Assembly: GCA_002737345.1 (NCBI GenBank) | Contig: NSIK01000010.1 | Span: 160,906-224,905, forward strand | Length of the DNA stretch: 64,000 bases | Direction: 5' to 3' | Source: Nitrospirota bacterium | Lineage (GTDB): Bacteria; Nitrospirota; Nitrospiria; Nitrospirales; Nitrospiraceae | Shown: piece by piece, positions 21,276 to 29,420 of the stretch | Layout of the letters: every line of letters begins with the position of its first letter | How positions within the stretch are numbered: the first letter of the stretch is position 1 | Program-made: the position numbers and the translations under genes | Notes under the pieces: generated by a model | What the model was told of the DNA's origin: nothing | The model's input: only the letters and a program-made list of their open reading frames with translations | The model's database searches: none

Positions 21276-21608
21276 TCACATCGAGAGTTTGTCCGCGACG
21301 TTCCTCATCTGGACTCCGTGCGCGAGCGAGGCGCCGCCTCGGATGGCGCAGGCGACATGAATGGCTTCCGTCATTTCTTCGATGTTTGACCCCTTCTCAA
21401 GAGAAGCCTGCGTGTAGGCATCGATACAGTAGGGGCATTGGACTGCATGGGCGACGGCGAGGGCGATGAGGGATTTCTCTCGCTCCGTCAGAGCTCCTTC
21501 AGCGAAGACGGCCTTGTAGTAGGCCATAAATTTATCCCAGAGGCCCTGGTTGCCCTTGCCCATCTCGGCGAACTTGCCCAGATCGTGCGGATGATAGTAG
21601 CTCTCCAT
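21276..21608 (-). CDS. Carboxymuconolactone decarboxylase/AhpD-like protein, arsenosugar-associated type
   Basis: The 110-aa product is a single CMD domain with a redox CxxC (HAVQCPYCIDAYTQASLEKG) and the helix IHVACAIRGGASLAHGVQM. The N-terminal pattern YYHPHDLGKFAEMGKG and the AFAEGALT-like region resemble the peroxidase-like group that neighbours arsenosugar biosynthesis genes (ArsS). No arsS or arsM is in the window, so a general AhpD-type peroxidase/disulfide role is equally possible. The start has AAGGAGCTG upstream. It converges with the radical SAM gene (10-bp gap). Confidence 0.8.
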   Translation of the reverse strand: MESYYHPHDLGKFAEMGKGNQGLWDKFMAYYKAVFAEGALTEREKSLIALAVAHAVQCPYCIDAYTQASLEKGSNIEEMTEAIHVACAIRGGASLAHGVQMRNVADKLSM

Positions 21609-21636
21609 GGACAGCTCCTTATTCTCGCCTTCGGTC

Positions 21637-21921
21637 CTATGCGTTGCTGGGTGGTTCCGGGTCGGCTTGCGCGAGGACCTGAGAAAACTTGGTGCCGACG
21701 ATCGCAGTGACTTTGGCCATGAGGTCTGTGACTTCTTCCCATTCTTGCGGGAGTAGATCCTGTTTCAGTTGAGGATGAATCGCCCATTGGGCATCGACCT
21801 GTGTTCCCTTGCGGCTCACAAGGACCCGCAGCAGTTCCACATCTCTATTGTGCGACTCGGTCCCTGGGGCTTGGGGGGGATTTCCGTTTGGTTGTCCTGA
21901 TGGAGGCGTTGAACGTGCCAT
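21637..21921 (-). CDS. Hypothetical small acidic protein
   Basis: I do not recognise this 94-aa protein. The first 25 residues are Pro/Gln/Asn-rich and probably disordered. Residues 27-85 look folded (DVELLRVLVSRKG, QEWEEVTDLMAKVTAIV). There is no signal peptide, Cys or metal motif. A clear AAGGAG ribosome site 7 bp upstream supports translation. It is 28 bp upstream of the CMD gene on the same strand and probably forms a two-gene unit with it. Confidence 0.65.
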   Translation of the reverse strand: MARSTPPSGQPNGNPPQAPGTESHNRDVELLRVLVSRKGTQVDAQWAIHPQLKQDLLPQEWEEVTDLMAKVTAIVGTKFSQVLAQADPEPPSNA

Positions 21922-22016
21922 AGAGCGAATCTCCTTCCTCTTGAGCGGGAATCATACCGCATCGTTATTCTGTCTGTATATCTGCCACTAGGCTTCTGTG
22001 GCTGGTCGAGGTGACG

Positions 22017-22835
22017 TTACCCGTGAATTATATCTTCTTGGAGGACGTCGATCATGGCTTGATGGAGGGGGCCGTTGCTTGCGACTAATTCTTGGCCGTA
22101 GATGGAGTGAGTCGTGCCTGCAAAGTCCGTTACCCTGCCGCCAGCTTCACGCAGAATGAGGACTCCCGCCGCCATGTCCCAGGGATTCAGTTTCACTTCC
22201 CAGAATCCATCGAACCGGCCGGCTGCGACATAGCAGAGATCCAGGGCGGCCGTTCCAGTTCGCCGTAATCCCTGTACCTTCAGAGCGAATCGCGCGAAGT
22301 GGTTCAAGTTATTGTTCCTGGCCTCGCGAATGTCGTAGGCAAATCCTGTGACCAGGAGCGCGTAATCGAGATGATTTGTTGAGGAGACGGAAATGGGAGC
22401 CCCATTCAAGCAGGCGCCATGGCCGAGTTGCGCGCTGAAGAGTTCATCCCTGGTCGGGTCGTAGACCACCCCGACAATCTCGCGTCCGTCGTATTCCACC
22501 CCGATAGAGACGCAGTAGGCGGGGGATCCATGGGCGAAGTTCGTTGTGCCGTCTAGCGGGTCGATAATCCATTTGTAGCGGGAGGGGGACTGCTTGGTCA
22601 GGCCCCGCTCCTCGGCTAGGATCGGATGGCTTGGGAAGGCCTTGTGGACGACGTCAATGATGCGCTGTTCGGCTTGGTGGTCTGCATCGGTGACCAGGTT
22701 GATAAGCTCTTTATGTTCAATGCGAAAACCGGCTCGCGTACATTGGGTGAGAACGGCTCCGGCCTGACGGGCTGCATCCATGGCGACCGCAAGGACTGCA
22801 TCAAGTGGGATGTCCTGGTCATAGGGTTGGGGCAT
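22017..22835 (-). CDS. suhB: Inositol-1-monophosphatase family protein
   Basis: A Mg-dependent, Li-sensitive-type sugar phosphate phosphatase. The 272-aa product has the metal-site motifs EERG (about residue 75), IDPLDGTTNFAHG (about residue 93) and the C-terminal WDMAAGVLILREAGGRV. SuhB-type proteins also serve as rRNA antitermination partners in some bacteria; whether this one does is unknown. It stands alone, divergent from the HARE-HTH gene across a 268-bp gap. Confidence 0.9.
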   Translation of the reverse strand: MPQPYDQDIPLDAVLAVAMDAARQAGAVLTQCTRAGFRIEHKELINLVTDADHQAEQRIIDVVHKAFPSHPILAEERGLTKQSPSRYKWIIDPLDGTTNFAHGSPAYCVSIGVEYDGREIVGVVYDPTRDELFSAQLGHGACLNGAPISVSSTNHLDYALLVTGFAYDIREARNNNLNHFARFALKVQGLRRTGTAALDLCYVAAGRFDGFWEVKLNPWDMAAGVLILREAGGRVTDFAGTTHSIYGQELVASNGPLHQAMIDVLQEDIIHG

Positions 22836-23045
22836 GAGAAGGGATCATAGCACGGGGTCGTGTTTTCGTATTGTCGCGCAAAAATATCTTGACGATCCGC
22901 AAGGAGATGGGTTGCCGGACACACTGTCGACAAGATCTTAGAGGGTTTCTTGTCACTCTTGAGGCCCAGATTAAAATGCTCTGCACAAGCATGGACTGAC
23001 ATTAAAGCTATAATTCTATGCAAGCAACAATTATAACTTTCTCTA

Positions 23046-23074
23046 TTGACTTGCTTTGCAATTAATGCTACAAA
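23046..23074 (+). promoter_or_regulatory. Sigma-70 type promoter of the HARE-HTH gene
   Basis: TTGACT at 23046-23051, a 17-bp spacer and TACAAA at 23069-23074. The predicted transcript starts near 23081, downstream of the TTG/ATG starts at 23056 and 23065, which rules them out and points to the GTG at 23104. Confidence 0.7.
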
Positions 23075-23103
23075 CTAAACATGCTTCACCTGGGGGCAAT
23101 TTC

Positions 23104-23613
23104 GTGGAAGAACTTACTGACATATTGGTCGGGCTTGAACAGCGCATCAGCGCCTACAAGAACCGGCTGCAAGAGCTTGAAAAGAAACGTCGCCGTTTGG
23201 ATGACGAAATCGCTACGATCAAAAAATATTTGGAGTTGGCAGAAACGCTCTATCGCGTCGAAGCCGACAAGGCCAAGCTCGCCAGTCTCTCCAGTCAATT
23301 GTATTCAGATGAAAAAGGCGGTCGTCAGCGGCCGAATACAGATGTCACGGACCAGTCGAGAGAAATCCTTATGGGGCGGAGCAAGTATTCGGGGAAAAGC
23401 GTGGCGGAAGCCGCATACGAAATGCTCCGCGAGGCGAACCGCTCGATGCACGCAAAAGAGCTCGTGCGGCGATTGGTCGAGGGGGGCCTCCAGATCAAGG
23501 GGAAGACGCCGCTGACATCAGTGGCCACTTCTTTGAAGCGGGATAAGCGGTTCAAGAAAGTCGGTCCGAATACGTTCGAAGCATTGGAAGAAGTATTGAT
23601 TCACGCAGTGTAG
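23104..23613 (+). CDS. Coiled-coil protein with C-terminal HARE-HTH winged-helix domain
   Basis: The 169-aa product has an N-terminal coiled coil (residues 1-70, with heptads such as YKNRLQELEKKRRRLDDEI). A linker and a C-terminal domain at about residues 100-165 follow: KSVAEAAYEMLREANRSMHA, ELVRRLVEGGLQIKGKTP, SVATSLKRDKRFKKVGPNTF. This is the HARE-HTH fold known from ASXL, restriction endonucleases and the RpoE delta subunit of RNA polymerase, where it is linked to DNA or chromatin. The GTG start has a CTGGGGG ribosome site about 9 bp upstream and is the only start downstream of the predicted transcription start. A nucleoid or regulatory role is inferred from the fold. Confidence 0.8.
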   Translation: MEELTDILVGLEQRISAYKNRLQELEKKRRRLDDEIATIKKYLELAETLYRVEADKAKLASLSSQLYSDEKGGRQRPNTDVTDQSREILMGRSKYSGKSVAEAAYEMLREANRSMHAKELVRRLVEGGLQIKGKTPLTSVATSLKRDKRFKKVGPNTFEALEEVLIHAV

Positions 23614-23662
23614 AGTGTCCGAGTCGGTCATATCTTAAAATACTTGGAGGGGGGTGAGAGTC

Positions 23663-23713
23663 TTGGCGAAGAAGAAAGCAGCAAAGAAGAAAGCAGCAAA
23701 GAAGAAGAAGTAG
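23663..23713 (+). CDS. Possible Lys/Ala micropeptide of 16 residues
   Basis: A TTG start (alternative GTG at 23654) is preceded by GGAGGGGGG. It encodes MAKKKAAKKKAAKKKK and then TAG. The DNA holds two copies of a 15-bp unit (GCAGCAAAGAAGAAA). The ORF sits 49 bp after the HARE-HTH gene and just before a strong hairpin, so it would be cotranscribed. The peptide resembles histone-H1-like Lys/Ala tails. Whether it is translated, or is a leftover of a longer basic tail, cannot be decided from sequence. Confidence 0.45.
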   Translation: MAKKKAAKKKAAKKKK

Positions 23714-23731
23714 TCCCCGCCTCGATCCTAG

Positions 23732-23767
23732 CGTCGGGAGCAAGGCCACTTGCTCCCGACGTTAAAT
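23732..23767 (+). terminator. Strong hairpin ending the HARE-HTH unit
   Basis: A perfect 13-bp stem (CGTCGGGAGCAAG / CTTGCTCCCGACG) with a GCCA loop, followed by TTAAAT. The U-tract is weak, but the stem is the most stable in this part of the window and ends the plus-strand unit. Confidence 0.6.
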
Positions 23768-23851
23768 CATATCTCACGGTTACTACCACGCCACAAAGCA
23801 TCACGCCTTTTAGGCAGACTACTAGCAGATTGCTCTATCAGTGATTGAATA

Positions 23852-24787
23852 TTACGAGGCTTGAAGTGCCACCATCGATGCGGATCGAGGTGCGGTCATG
23901 GCTGAATGGGGCTCAGGCGCAGCAACGGTTTCGTTGGCGTTGAGCAACACCCAGCTATCAGGGTGGCTGAGAATCTGTTGAACGAGGCGCGTATGCATCG
24001 CATGACCGGAACGCTCTGCGATGATGTGTCCGATAAAGGGCACGCCGAGCAGCGAAAAATCTCCGATCAGATCCAGGATCTTGTGACGAACGAATTCATT
24101 GGGGAAGCGCAGGCCTGATTCGTTGAGAATTCCGTCATGAGAAAGGACGATAGTATTATCCAGGCTGCCGCCATGGCCAAGTCCGCGCGCCCACAGCGCT
24201 TCCACTTCCTGTAAGAAGCCGAAGGTTCTGGCCTCAGAAATCTCACGTTCAAACGCCTGGGCCGAGTGTTCGTAGGTGTAGGTCTGAGTCTGGATCAACG
24301 GATGATTGTAGTGGATGGAGTATGTCATTTTCGTTGTCGCAGAGGGCTCGATGCGGACGTGACGGTTTCCATCGATCACTTCGAGGGGCCGGGTAATTTT
24401 CAAATAGGGCTGCCGGCGATTCTGCGCGAGAATTCCTGCTGATTGAATCAAGCGAACGAAAGGGGCGGAGCTGCCGTCCATGACGGGTGCTTCACTCGCA
24501 TTCACGTCCACATAGACATTGTCGATGCCGAGTCCTGCTAATGCCGCCAGGATATGCTCGATGGTCTTGACCTGAAATCCATTGCCACTGATGGCGGTGC
24601 AGAGGTCGGTCGCCACGAGATGCTCGACGGAGGCCGCGAGAGAGGCTCCGTCTGTGCTGAGCCGGTTTATGAAGACTACGCCGGTATTGACCGGGGCAGC
24701 TCTGAGCGTGAGAGTAACTGGCTCTCCAGAATGGAGTCCAATCCCCGTACAACTCACCGGATTTGCTAACGTTTGCTGAAGCCGCAC
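23852..24787 (-). CDS. lpxC: UDP-3-O-acyl-N-acetylglucosamine deacetylase
   Basis: LpxC catalyses the committed step of lipid A synthesis, so the organism makes LPS. The 311-aa product has the two-domain fold and zinc ligands: His in VKTIEHILAALAG, and His/Asp in RFPNEFVRHKILDLIGDFS. The catalytic His is in GHAMHTRLVQQIL. The N-terminus QTLANPVSCTGIGLHSGEPV is typical. It starts with GTG at 24787 behind GAGGTGA. The C-terminal ~20 residues extend past the usual end and look disordered. The upstream 305 bp are strikingly AT-rich. Confidence 0.96.
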   Translation of the reverse strand: MRLQQTLANPVSCTGIGLHSGEPVTLTLRAAPVNTGVVFINRLSTDGASLAASVEHLVATDLCTAISGNGFQVKTIEHILAALAGLGIDNVYVDVNASEAPVMDGSSAPFVRLIQSAGILAQNRRQPYLKITRPLEVIDGNRHVRIEPSATTKMTYSIHYNHPLIQTQTYTYEHSAQAFEREISEARTFGFLQEVEALWARGLGHGGSLDNTIVLSHDGILNESGLRFPNEFVRHKILDLIGDFSLLGVPFIGHIIAERSGHAMHTRLVQQILSHPDSWVLLNANETVAAPEPHSAMTAPRSASMVALQAS

Positions 24788-25092
24788 TGATCACCTCAAT
24801 AATTTAAACATCATACTAGCAATTCATGTGCCAAGATGAATCAACACGAATAATATGCATAACTTATTGATTATATATCAGAATTAAAACACCGTGCATA
24901 TTTACTTTGTGTTGTAAAAAAAATACATATGTGTTTTTCAGGCTGGGAGCGACTTATTATTGTAGTTCTTTATTACGAGAATGATAAACAGTCGTAGGGG
25001 GTCATTAATTTGTGGCGTGGGTGATCGCAAAGATGGCTGCCTGGCAGAGACGGCGCTCAGCCGGTCCGGCAGGAACGTTCCATCCATACGAA
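24788..25092. other. AT-rich gap of 305 bp upstream of lpxC
   Basis: Most of this gap is clearly AT-rich, with runs such as TTGTAAAAAAAATACATATG, against GC-rich flanks. No ORF is supported. Several TATAAT-like hexamers occur on the lpxC strand but none has a well-spaced -35, so I name no single promoter. It may hold the lpxC promoter, a protein-binding site, or a long leader. Confidence 0.5.
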
Positions 25093-25764
25093 CTAGGGTC
25101 TGGGATCCAGTTCGATCAGTCCCTTCCTGATAGCCAGGATAGCGGCCTGTGTGCGGTCATATACTTGAAGCTTATGAAAGATATTTCGCACATGGTTTTT
25201 AACGGTCTTCTCGCTCAGATCCAGATTATTGGCAATTTCCTTGTTCGTCTTGCCGTCCGCGACCAAGCGGAGGACAGTGATCTCCCGCTCCGTTAGATCG
25301 TGCTCGACCCATCCTGGCTTCTTTCCTTTTTTCTGGGACATTAACGAGAACTCCGCCAGGATCTTGCTCGCCACAGAGGGGTGGATCAGCGACTCGCCCT
25401 TGTAGATTGCTCGAATAGCAGCGACGATCTGAGAGGACTCGGAATCCTTCAAGAGATAGCCAGTGGCGCCAGCGCGGACCAAATCGAAAATGTATTGCTG
25501 CTCGTCATACATGGTCAGGGCCACGATCCCGATGTGAGGGAACTCGCGTTTAATCTGTCTGGTCGCTTCGACCCCTCCCATCCTGGGCATGCTCACATCC
25601 ATCAGCACGACATCAGGGACGAGGGTCTTCACTTTTTCGACGGCTTCCATGCCGTCCTGGGCTTCGCCCACGATCAGGATGTCGTCTTTCGTCTTGAGGA
25701 TCGCGGCCAGTCCTTCGCGGACCACCCGATGATCGTCCGCGATGAGCACCTTAATCTTTTCCAT
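25093..25764 (-). CDS. NarL/FixJ-family response regulator
   Basis: A two-component transcription factor. The 223-aa product has a receiver domain (acidic pair at ADDHRVVREGL, phospho-acceptor Asp56 in VVLMDVSMPRMGG, Lys in LLKDSE) and a LuxR-type helix-turn-helix (HDLTEREITVLRLVADGKTN, SEKTVKNHVRNIFHKL). The linker carries a Lys-rich QKKGKKPGW stretch. Its start overlaps the end of the kinase gene by 14 bp, so the two are translated together. Confidence 0.94.
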   Translation of the reverse strand: MEKIKVLIADDHRVVREGLAAILKTKDDILIVGEAQDGMEAVEKVKTLVPDVVLMDVSMPRMGGVEATRQIKREFPHIGIVALTMYDEQQYIFDLVRAGATGYLLKDSESSQIVAAIRAIYKGESLIHPSVASKILAEFSLMSQKKGKKPGWVEHDLTEREITVLRLVADGKTNKEIANNLDLSEKTVKNHVRNIFHKLQVYDRTQAAILAIRKGLIELDPRP

Positions 25765-26860
25765 CGAGTATCGTCTCCTTTTTTACGAGCGGGACGTCAA
25801 CGACGATGGTCGTGCCGCACCCTTTCTTCGATTCGATTTTGCCTTCGCCGCCGACGAGCCGCGCTCGTTCTAGGATGCCGCGAATCCCGAAGTGGTCCCA
25901 TTTGTCAGGGTCGCGCAGAACGGTGTCCATGTCGAATCCCACGCCATTATCCCCGATGGTGACCCGGAGGCGTTCAGGGTCGATGTCCAGGCCCACGGTG
26001 ACCCGGGTCGCCTTCGCGTGCCGCTCTACGTTGCTGAGGGCTTCTTGCACAATGCGAAACAGGAAAATCTTGGTGCGAGGGACCAGGATCTGCTCATCGC
26101 CGGACACGCGGAACTGCGTCTTGATGTGATACTGCGTCTCGTACGAGGTGAGATAGTTTGTGAGGGCCGGGAGCAGCTCCATCTTGTCATAGTGGAGAGG
26201 GCGGAGATTGAAAATGACTTGCCGCGCTTCCTGAATGGCCAGTTTGAGCTGGGCTTTGCTTTCGCGCAAAGTGGCCAGGCTGGCTTTCGGATTTTTTCGA
26301 ATCAATTGCTGGCTCAGGTCCAGCTTGAAGTTCACGCCAGCCAAACTTTGCACGAGGCCATCGTGCATTTCGCAGGCGATGCGGGTCCGTTCCTCCGTGA
26401 CTGCTACACTGGTTTCCTTGACGTAGAGTCGATAGAGCGATTGGTATTTATTTAAAGTCTTCTCGATCTCTGCCGTCGCGCGGATGCGGGCTCCGATGAG
26501 CTCCCACATGAATTTTGCGCTGGCCCCGCCGATGATTGTGACGTCCATGCGGTGAAATTCTTGGAGTAGTTTCCAGACCGTGGCATCGCCCGACACGTCG
26601 ATAATGAGATCCACGCGCTCGAGATTCAGGAGTTTGCGGTAATCACGGGTCACGGGAATGCCAAGCTGCTTTGCCAGGGCGATGCCAGGGGCATTTTTCT
26701 GGACTTCGGCCACGCCCACGATTTGTACGAGCGGGTCCGACGCAAAGATTTCGATTAGCGCTGTGCCGCCTCGGCCTGCGCCGATGATTCCCACATGCGT
26801 GCTGCTGAGCGCTTGAGCTTTACGTGGTCGTCTTGGAAGTTTGGTCTTGGTTATCGGCAT
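25751..26860 (-). CDS. NarX/DegS-type histidine kinase with N-terminal Rossmann (NAD(P)-binding-like) sensor domain
   Basis: A soluble kinase partner of the downstream regulator. In the 369-aa product, residues 21-115 look like a dinucleotide-binding domain of the Gfo/Idh or dehydrogenase type: HVGIIGAGRGGTALIEIF (GxGxxG loop), AEVQKNAPGIALAKQLGIPV, VDLIIDVSG. A helical linker (about 120-150) leads to a HisKA_3 dimerisation helix with phospho-acceptor His166 in ACEMHDGLVQSLAG. The HATPase domain follows, with N box EALSNVERHAKA and G boxes GDNGVGFDMD and HFGIRGILERARLVGG. There is no transmembrane segment. Sensing of NAD(H), redox state or a small metabolite is inference. Rossmann-fused HisKA_3 kinases are not a standard class that I know. 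Confidence 0.9.
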   Translation of the reverse strand: MPITKTKLPRRPRKAQALSSTHVGIIGAGRGGTALIEIFASDPLVQIVGVAEVQKNAPGIALAKQLGIPVTRDYRKLLNLERVDLIIDVSGDATVWKLLQEFHRMDVTIIGGASAKFMWELIGARIRATAEIEKTLNKYQSLYRLYVKETSVAVTEERTRIACEMHDGLVQSLAGVNFKLDLSQQLIRKNPKASLATLRESKAQLKLAIQEARQVIFNLRPLHYDKMELLPALTNYLTSYETQYHIKTQFRVSGDEQILVPRTKIFLFRIVQEALSNVERHAKATRVTVGLDIDPERLRVTIGDNGVGFDMDTVLRDPDKWDHFGIRGILERARLVGGEGKIESKKGCGTTIVVDVPLVKKETILDGKD

Positions 26861-26960
26861 CGTGGCGCCTACGAACTGAAAAATTGTACCATGTCGTTGA
26901 CAGGCTGAGCATGAAAGGGTCGAGAGAGGACGAGAGGGGAGAGGGCTGGTTCCGCGGAAC

Positions 26961-27425
26961 TCACCGGTCTCGGCGTTGCTGGGCCAACGTTCTCAGCTCG
27001 TCCATAAACTGGTCAATGTCTTTGAATTCGCGGTAGACCGACGCAAAGCGCACATAGGCGACCTGATCCAGCTGATGCAGCTCTTTCATCAGCTCTTCGC
27101 CCACGATCCGGCTTTCAATTTCCGTTTCGCCCATCTCCTGAATGCGCTTTTCGATGCGATCCGTGACGGTTTCGATCGTGGCGGTGCTGATGGGGCGTTT
27201 TTCGCAGGCTTTCTTGAGACCGGCAAGAATTTTGGATCGGTCGAAGGATTCTCGGCGGCCGTCTTTTTTTACCACTACTGGGAGGATTTCCTCGACGCGT
27301 TCGTAGGTGGTATAGCGGCGTTTGCAGGCGAGACATTCTCGGCGACGGCGAATAACCTCGCCTTCCTTCGCCATACGCGAGTCGACGACTTTATCTTCGA
27401 GTTCATTGCAGAACGGACATTTCAC
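26961..27425 (-). CDS. nrdR: Transcriptional repressor NrdR
   Basis: NrdR represses ribonucleotide reductase genes in response to ATP/dATP. The 154-aa product has the N-terminal zinc ribbon ([17 protein letters not shown] and [18 protein letters not shown]) and an ATP-cone domain ([19 protein letters not shown] onward). It starts at a GTG at 27425 with only a weak ribosome site. It follows glyA by 30 bp on the same strand. Confidence 0.95.
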   Translation of the reverse strand: MKCPFCNELEDKVVDSRMAKEGEVIRRRRECLACKRRYTTYERVEEILPVVVKKDGRRESFDRSKILAGLKKACEKRPISTATIETVTDRIEKRIQEMGETEIESRIVGEELMKELHQLDQVAYVRFASVYREFKDIDQFMDELRTLAQQRRDR

Positions 27426-27455
27426 AGGTGGTGACCCTGTCCCATCTGACGTGGG

Positions 27456-28718
27456 TTAGTAGGTATGAAAAATCGGGAAGCGGTTGCAAAGAGCTTTAGC
27501 CTGCGCGCGGACCTTCTCGAGCATCGCGGCATCTTGCCGATGCTGCAGGACTTGGTCGAGCAAATCCACAATCTCTTTCATCTCGGCTTCGCGCATGCCA
27601 CGGGTCGAGACGATGGGCGTTCCCAGTCTGATACCGCTAGCCACGGCGGGCGGCCTCTCGTCGTAGGGCACGGCATTTTTATTCACGATAATGCCCGCGG
27701 CATCCAGGGCTGCATCCGCTTCTTTTCCTGTAATGCCCTTGTTCGTCAGGTTCACTAACATGAGATGCGTATCCGTGCCGCCCGAGACAATCTTGTAGCC
27801 ACGGTCGAGGAGCCCCTGGGCCAGCACCTTGGCATTAGCGATGACCTGCTGTTGGTACCGTGTGAAAGACGGTGAGAGAGCCTCCTTGAAGGCTACGGCC
27901 TTGGCCGCGATTACATGCATCAAGGGGCCGCCTTGCATGCCGGGGAAGATGAACTTGTCGACGGCCTTGGCATGCTCCGCTTTGCACATGACGACGCCAC
28001 CGCGCGGCCCGCGCAAGGTTTTGTGCGTGGTCGTGGTGACAAAGTCGGCATAGGGCACAGGATTAGGATGGAGGCCCGCCGCGATCAGGCCGGAGATGTG
28101 GGCCATATCGACCATGAGATAGGCGCCGACTGATTTGGCGATCTGCTGGAACCTCGGGAAGTCGAGGGTGCGGGCATAGGCGCTGGTGCCCACGACGAGC
28201 ATGCGGGGCCGGCATTCCTCCGCCAACTTTTGCACCGCGTCATAGTTGATGGTCTCGGTCTCGCGGTCCACTCCGTAGGAGAAGGCGCGAAAGAGGATCC
28301 CTGAAAAGTTGACCTTGCTGCCGTGCGTGAGATGGCCGCCTTGGGCGAGGTCCATGCCCAAGATGGTATCGCCGGTCTTAAGCACGGAGAAGTAGGCCGC
28401 CATATTGGCTTGCGAGCCTGAGTGCGGCTGCACGTTCACATGTTCCGCGCCGAAAATTTGCTTGCACCGCTGGATGGCCAGATCCTCGACGGTATCCACA
28501 TGCTGACAGCCGCCGTAATACCGCTTACCCGGGTACCCCTCGGCGTACTTATTGGTCATGAGGGAGCCTTGCGCGGCCAGGACGGCGGGACTGGCAAAGT
28601 TCTCCGAGGCGATCAGCAGCAGCTTGTCGCGCTGCCGCTCTTCCTCTGCGGCAATCGCGGCATAGACATCCGGGTCTGTGGCCTTGAGTGCGTCCAAAGA
28701 ATCGACCGCGTATTTCAT
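27456..28718 (-). CDS. glyA: Serine hydroxymethyltransferase
   Basis: PLP enzyme that interconverts serine and glycine with tetrahydrofolate and supplies one-carbon units. The 420-aa product has the PLP lysine in [14 protein letters not shown], the folate/PLP region [20 protein letters not shown], and the N-terminal [17 protein letters not shown] and [10 protein letters not shown] chose the ATG at 28718; a GTG one codon upstream is equally placed behind AGAGGG. It sits between rplI and nrdR, a common operon order. Confidence 0.96.
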   Translation of the reverse strand: MKYAVDSLDALKATDPDVYAAIAAEEERQRDKLLLIASENFASPAVLAAQGSLMTNKYAEGYPGKRYYGGCQHVDTVEDLAIQRCKQIFGAEHVNVQPHSGSQANMAAYFSVLKTGDTILGMDLAQGGHLTHGSKVNFSGILFRAFSYGVDRETETINYDAVQKLAEECRPRMLVVGTSAYARTLDFPRFQQIAKSVGAYLMVDMAHISGLIAAGLHPNPVPYADFVTTTTHKTLRGPRGGVVMCKAEHAKAVDKFIFPGMQGGPLMHVIAAKAVAFKEALSPSFTRYQQQVIANAKVLAQGLLDRGYKIVSGGTDTHLMLVNLTNKGITGKEADAALDAAGIIVNKNAVPYDERPPAVASGIRLGTPIVSTRGMREAEMKEIVDLLDQVLQHRQDAAMLEKVRAQAKALCNRFPIFHTY

Positions 28719-28734
28719 CACAGCTCGTTCCCTC

Positions 28735-29208
28735 TTAGGCCTCGGAGGGGGCCGCTTCGGCTTCGTGCTTCTTCACCACGTGGATTGCGACGGTTGCGGT
28801 TACGTCACGGGGCAGCTTGATCGGAACCGTGATGGTGCCGAGATCTTTGATCGGCTGGTCCAGCTGGATCTTACGCCGATCGACCGTAAAGCCTTTTTGC
28901 GCCAATGCTTCCGCAATGTCCTTGGCCGTGACGGCCCCGAACATCTTGTCGTCCTTGCCGACTTGGGCCTGGATGGTTATGGCCACGGCTGAGATGCTCT
29001 TGGCGTGGGCTTCGATCTCCGACTTTTCCTTCTTTGCTCGTTCGCCGGCGACGCGCTTGATATGCTCAAACGCCTTGATGCTGCGACTGTCGGCTAGAAC
29101 GGCTTTTTTGCGCGGAAGTAAGAAATTGCGTGCGTATCCGTTTTTTACATCGATGAGATCGCCGAGATGGCCGACCCCTTCCATCGTCTCTTGTAGAATA
29201 ACTTTCAT
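28735..29208 (-). CDS. rplI: 50S ribosomal protein L9
   Basis: L9 bridges distant parts of the large ribosomal subunit by a long central helix. The 157-aa product has the N-terminal signature [20 protein letters not shown] and [16 protein letters not shown], the helix, and a C-terminal domain. The start at 29208 is chosen because AAGGAG lies 8 bp upstream and the L9 fold begins here; the frame is open further. It begins the rplI-glyA-nrdR run. Confidence 0.95.
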   Translation of the reverse strand: MKVILQETMEGVGHLGDLIDVKNGYARNFLLPRKKAVLADSRSIKAFEHIKRVAGERAKKEKSEIEAHAKSISAVAITIQAQVGKDDKMFGAVTAKDIAEALAQKGFTVDRRKIQLDQPIKDLGTITVPIKLPRDVTATVAIHVVKKHEAEAAPSEA

Positions 29209-29420
29209 GCCCCTAACTCCTTCTGTTGGAAAGGGAGTGAGCATACTGGGGAGGAGGGAAAAAGTCAATTCGCGAAAGGAGATTCTTCACTTTTGCAGCA
29301 ACAATAATGGTTTTCTGAGCCGCGTTCTCTGTGAGGGTCAGTGCTGACGGCCGGCGCCCCCCTGCACTCACCGGGCTGGCTCCGTCTCGCCGGTGATTGC
29401 GTTGACATGCTGAGGGCCCG

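Noticed and set aside
21637-21921. The 94-aa protein as the RiPP precursor of the radical SAM enzyme
   Set aside because: It lacks a Nif11 or nitrile-hydratase leader and a distinct core, is on the opposite strand, and is coupled to the CMD gene.
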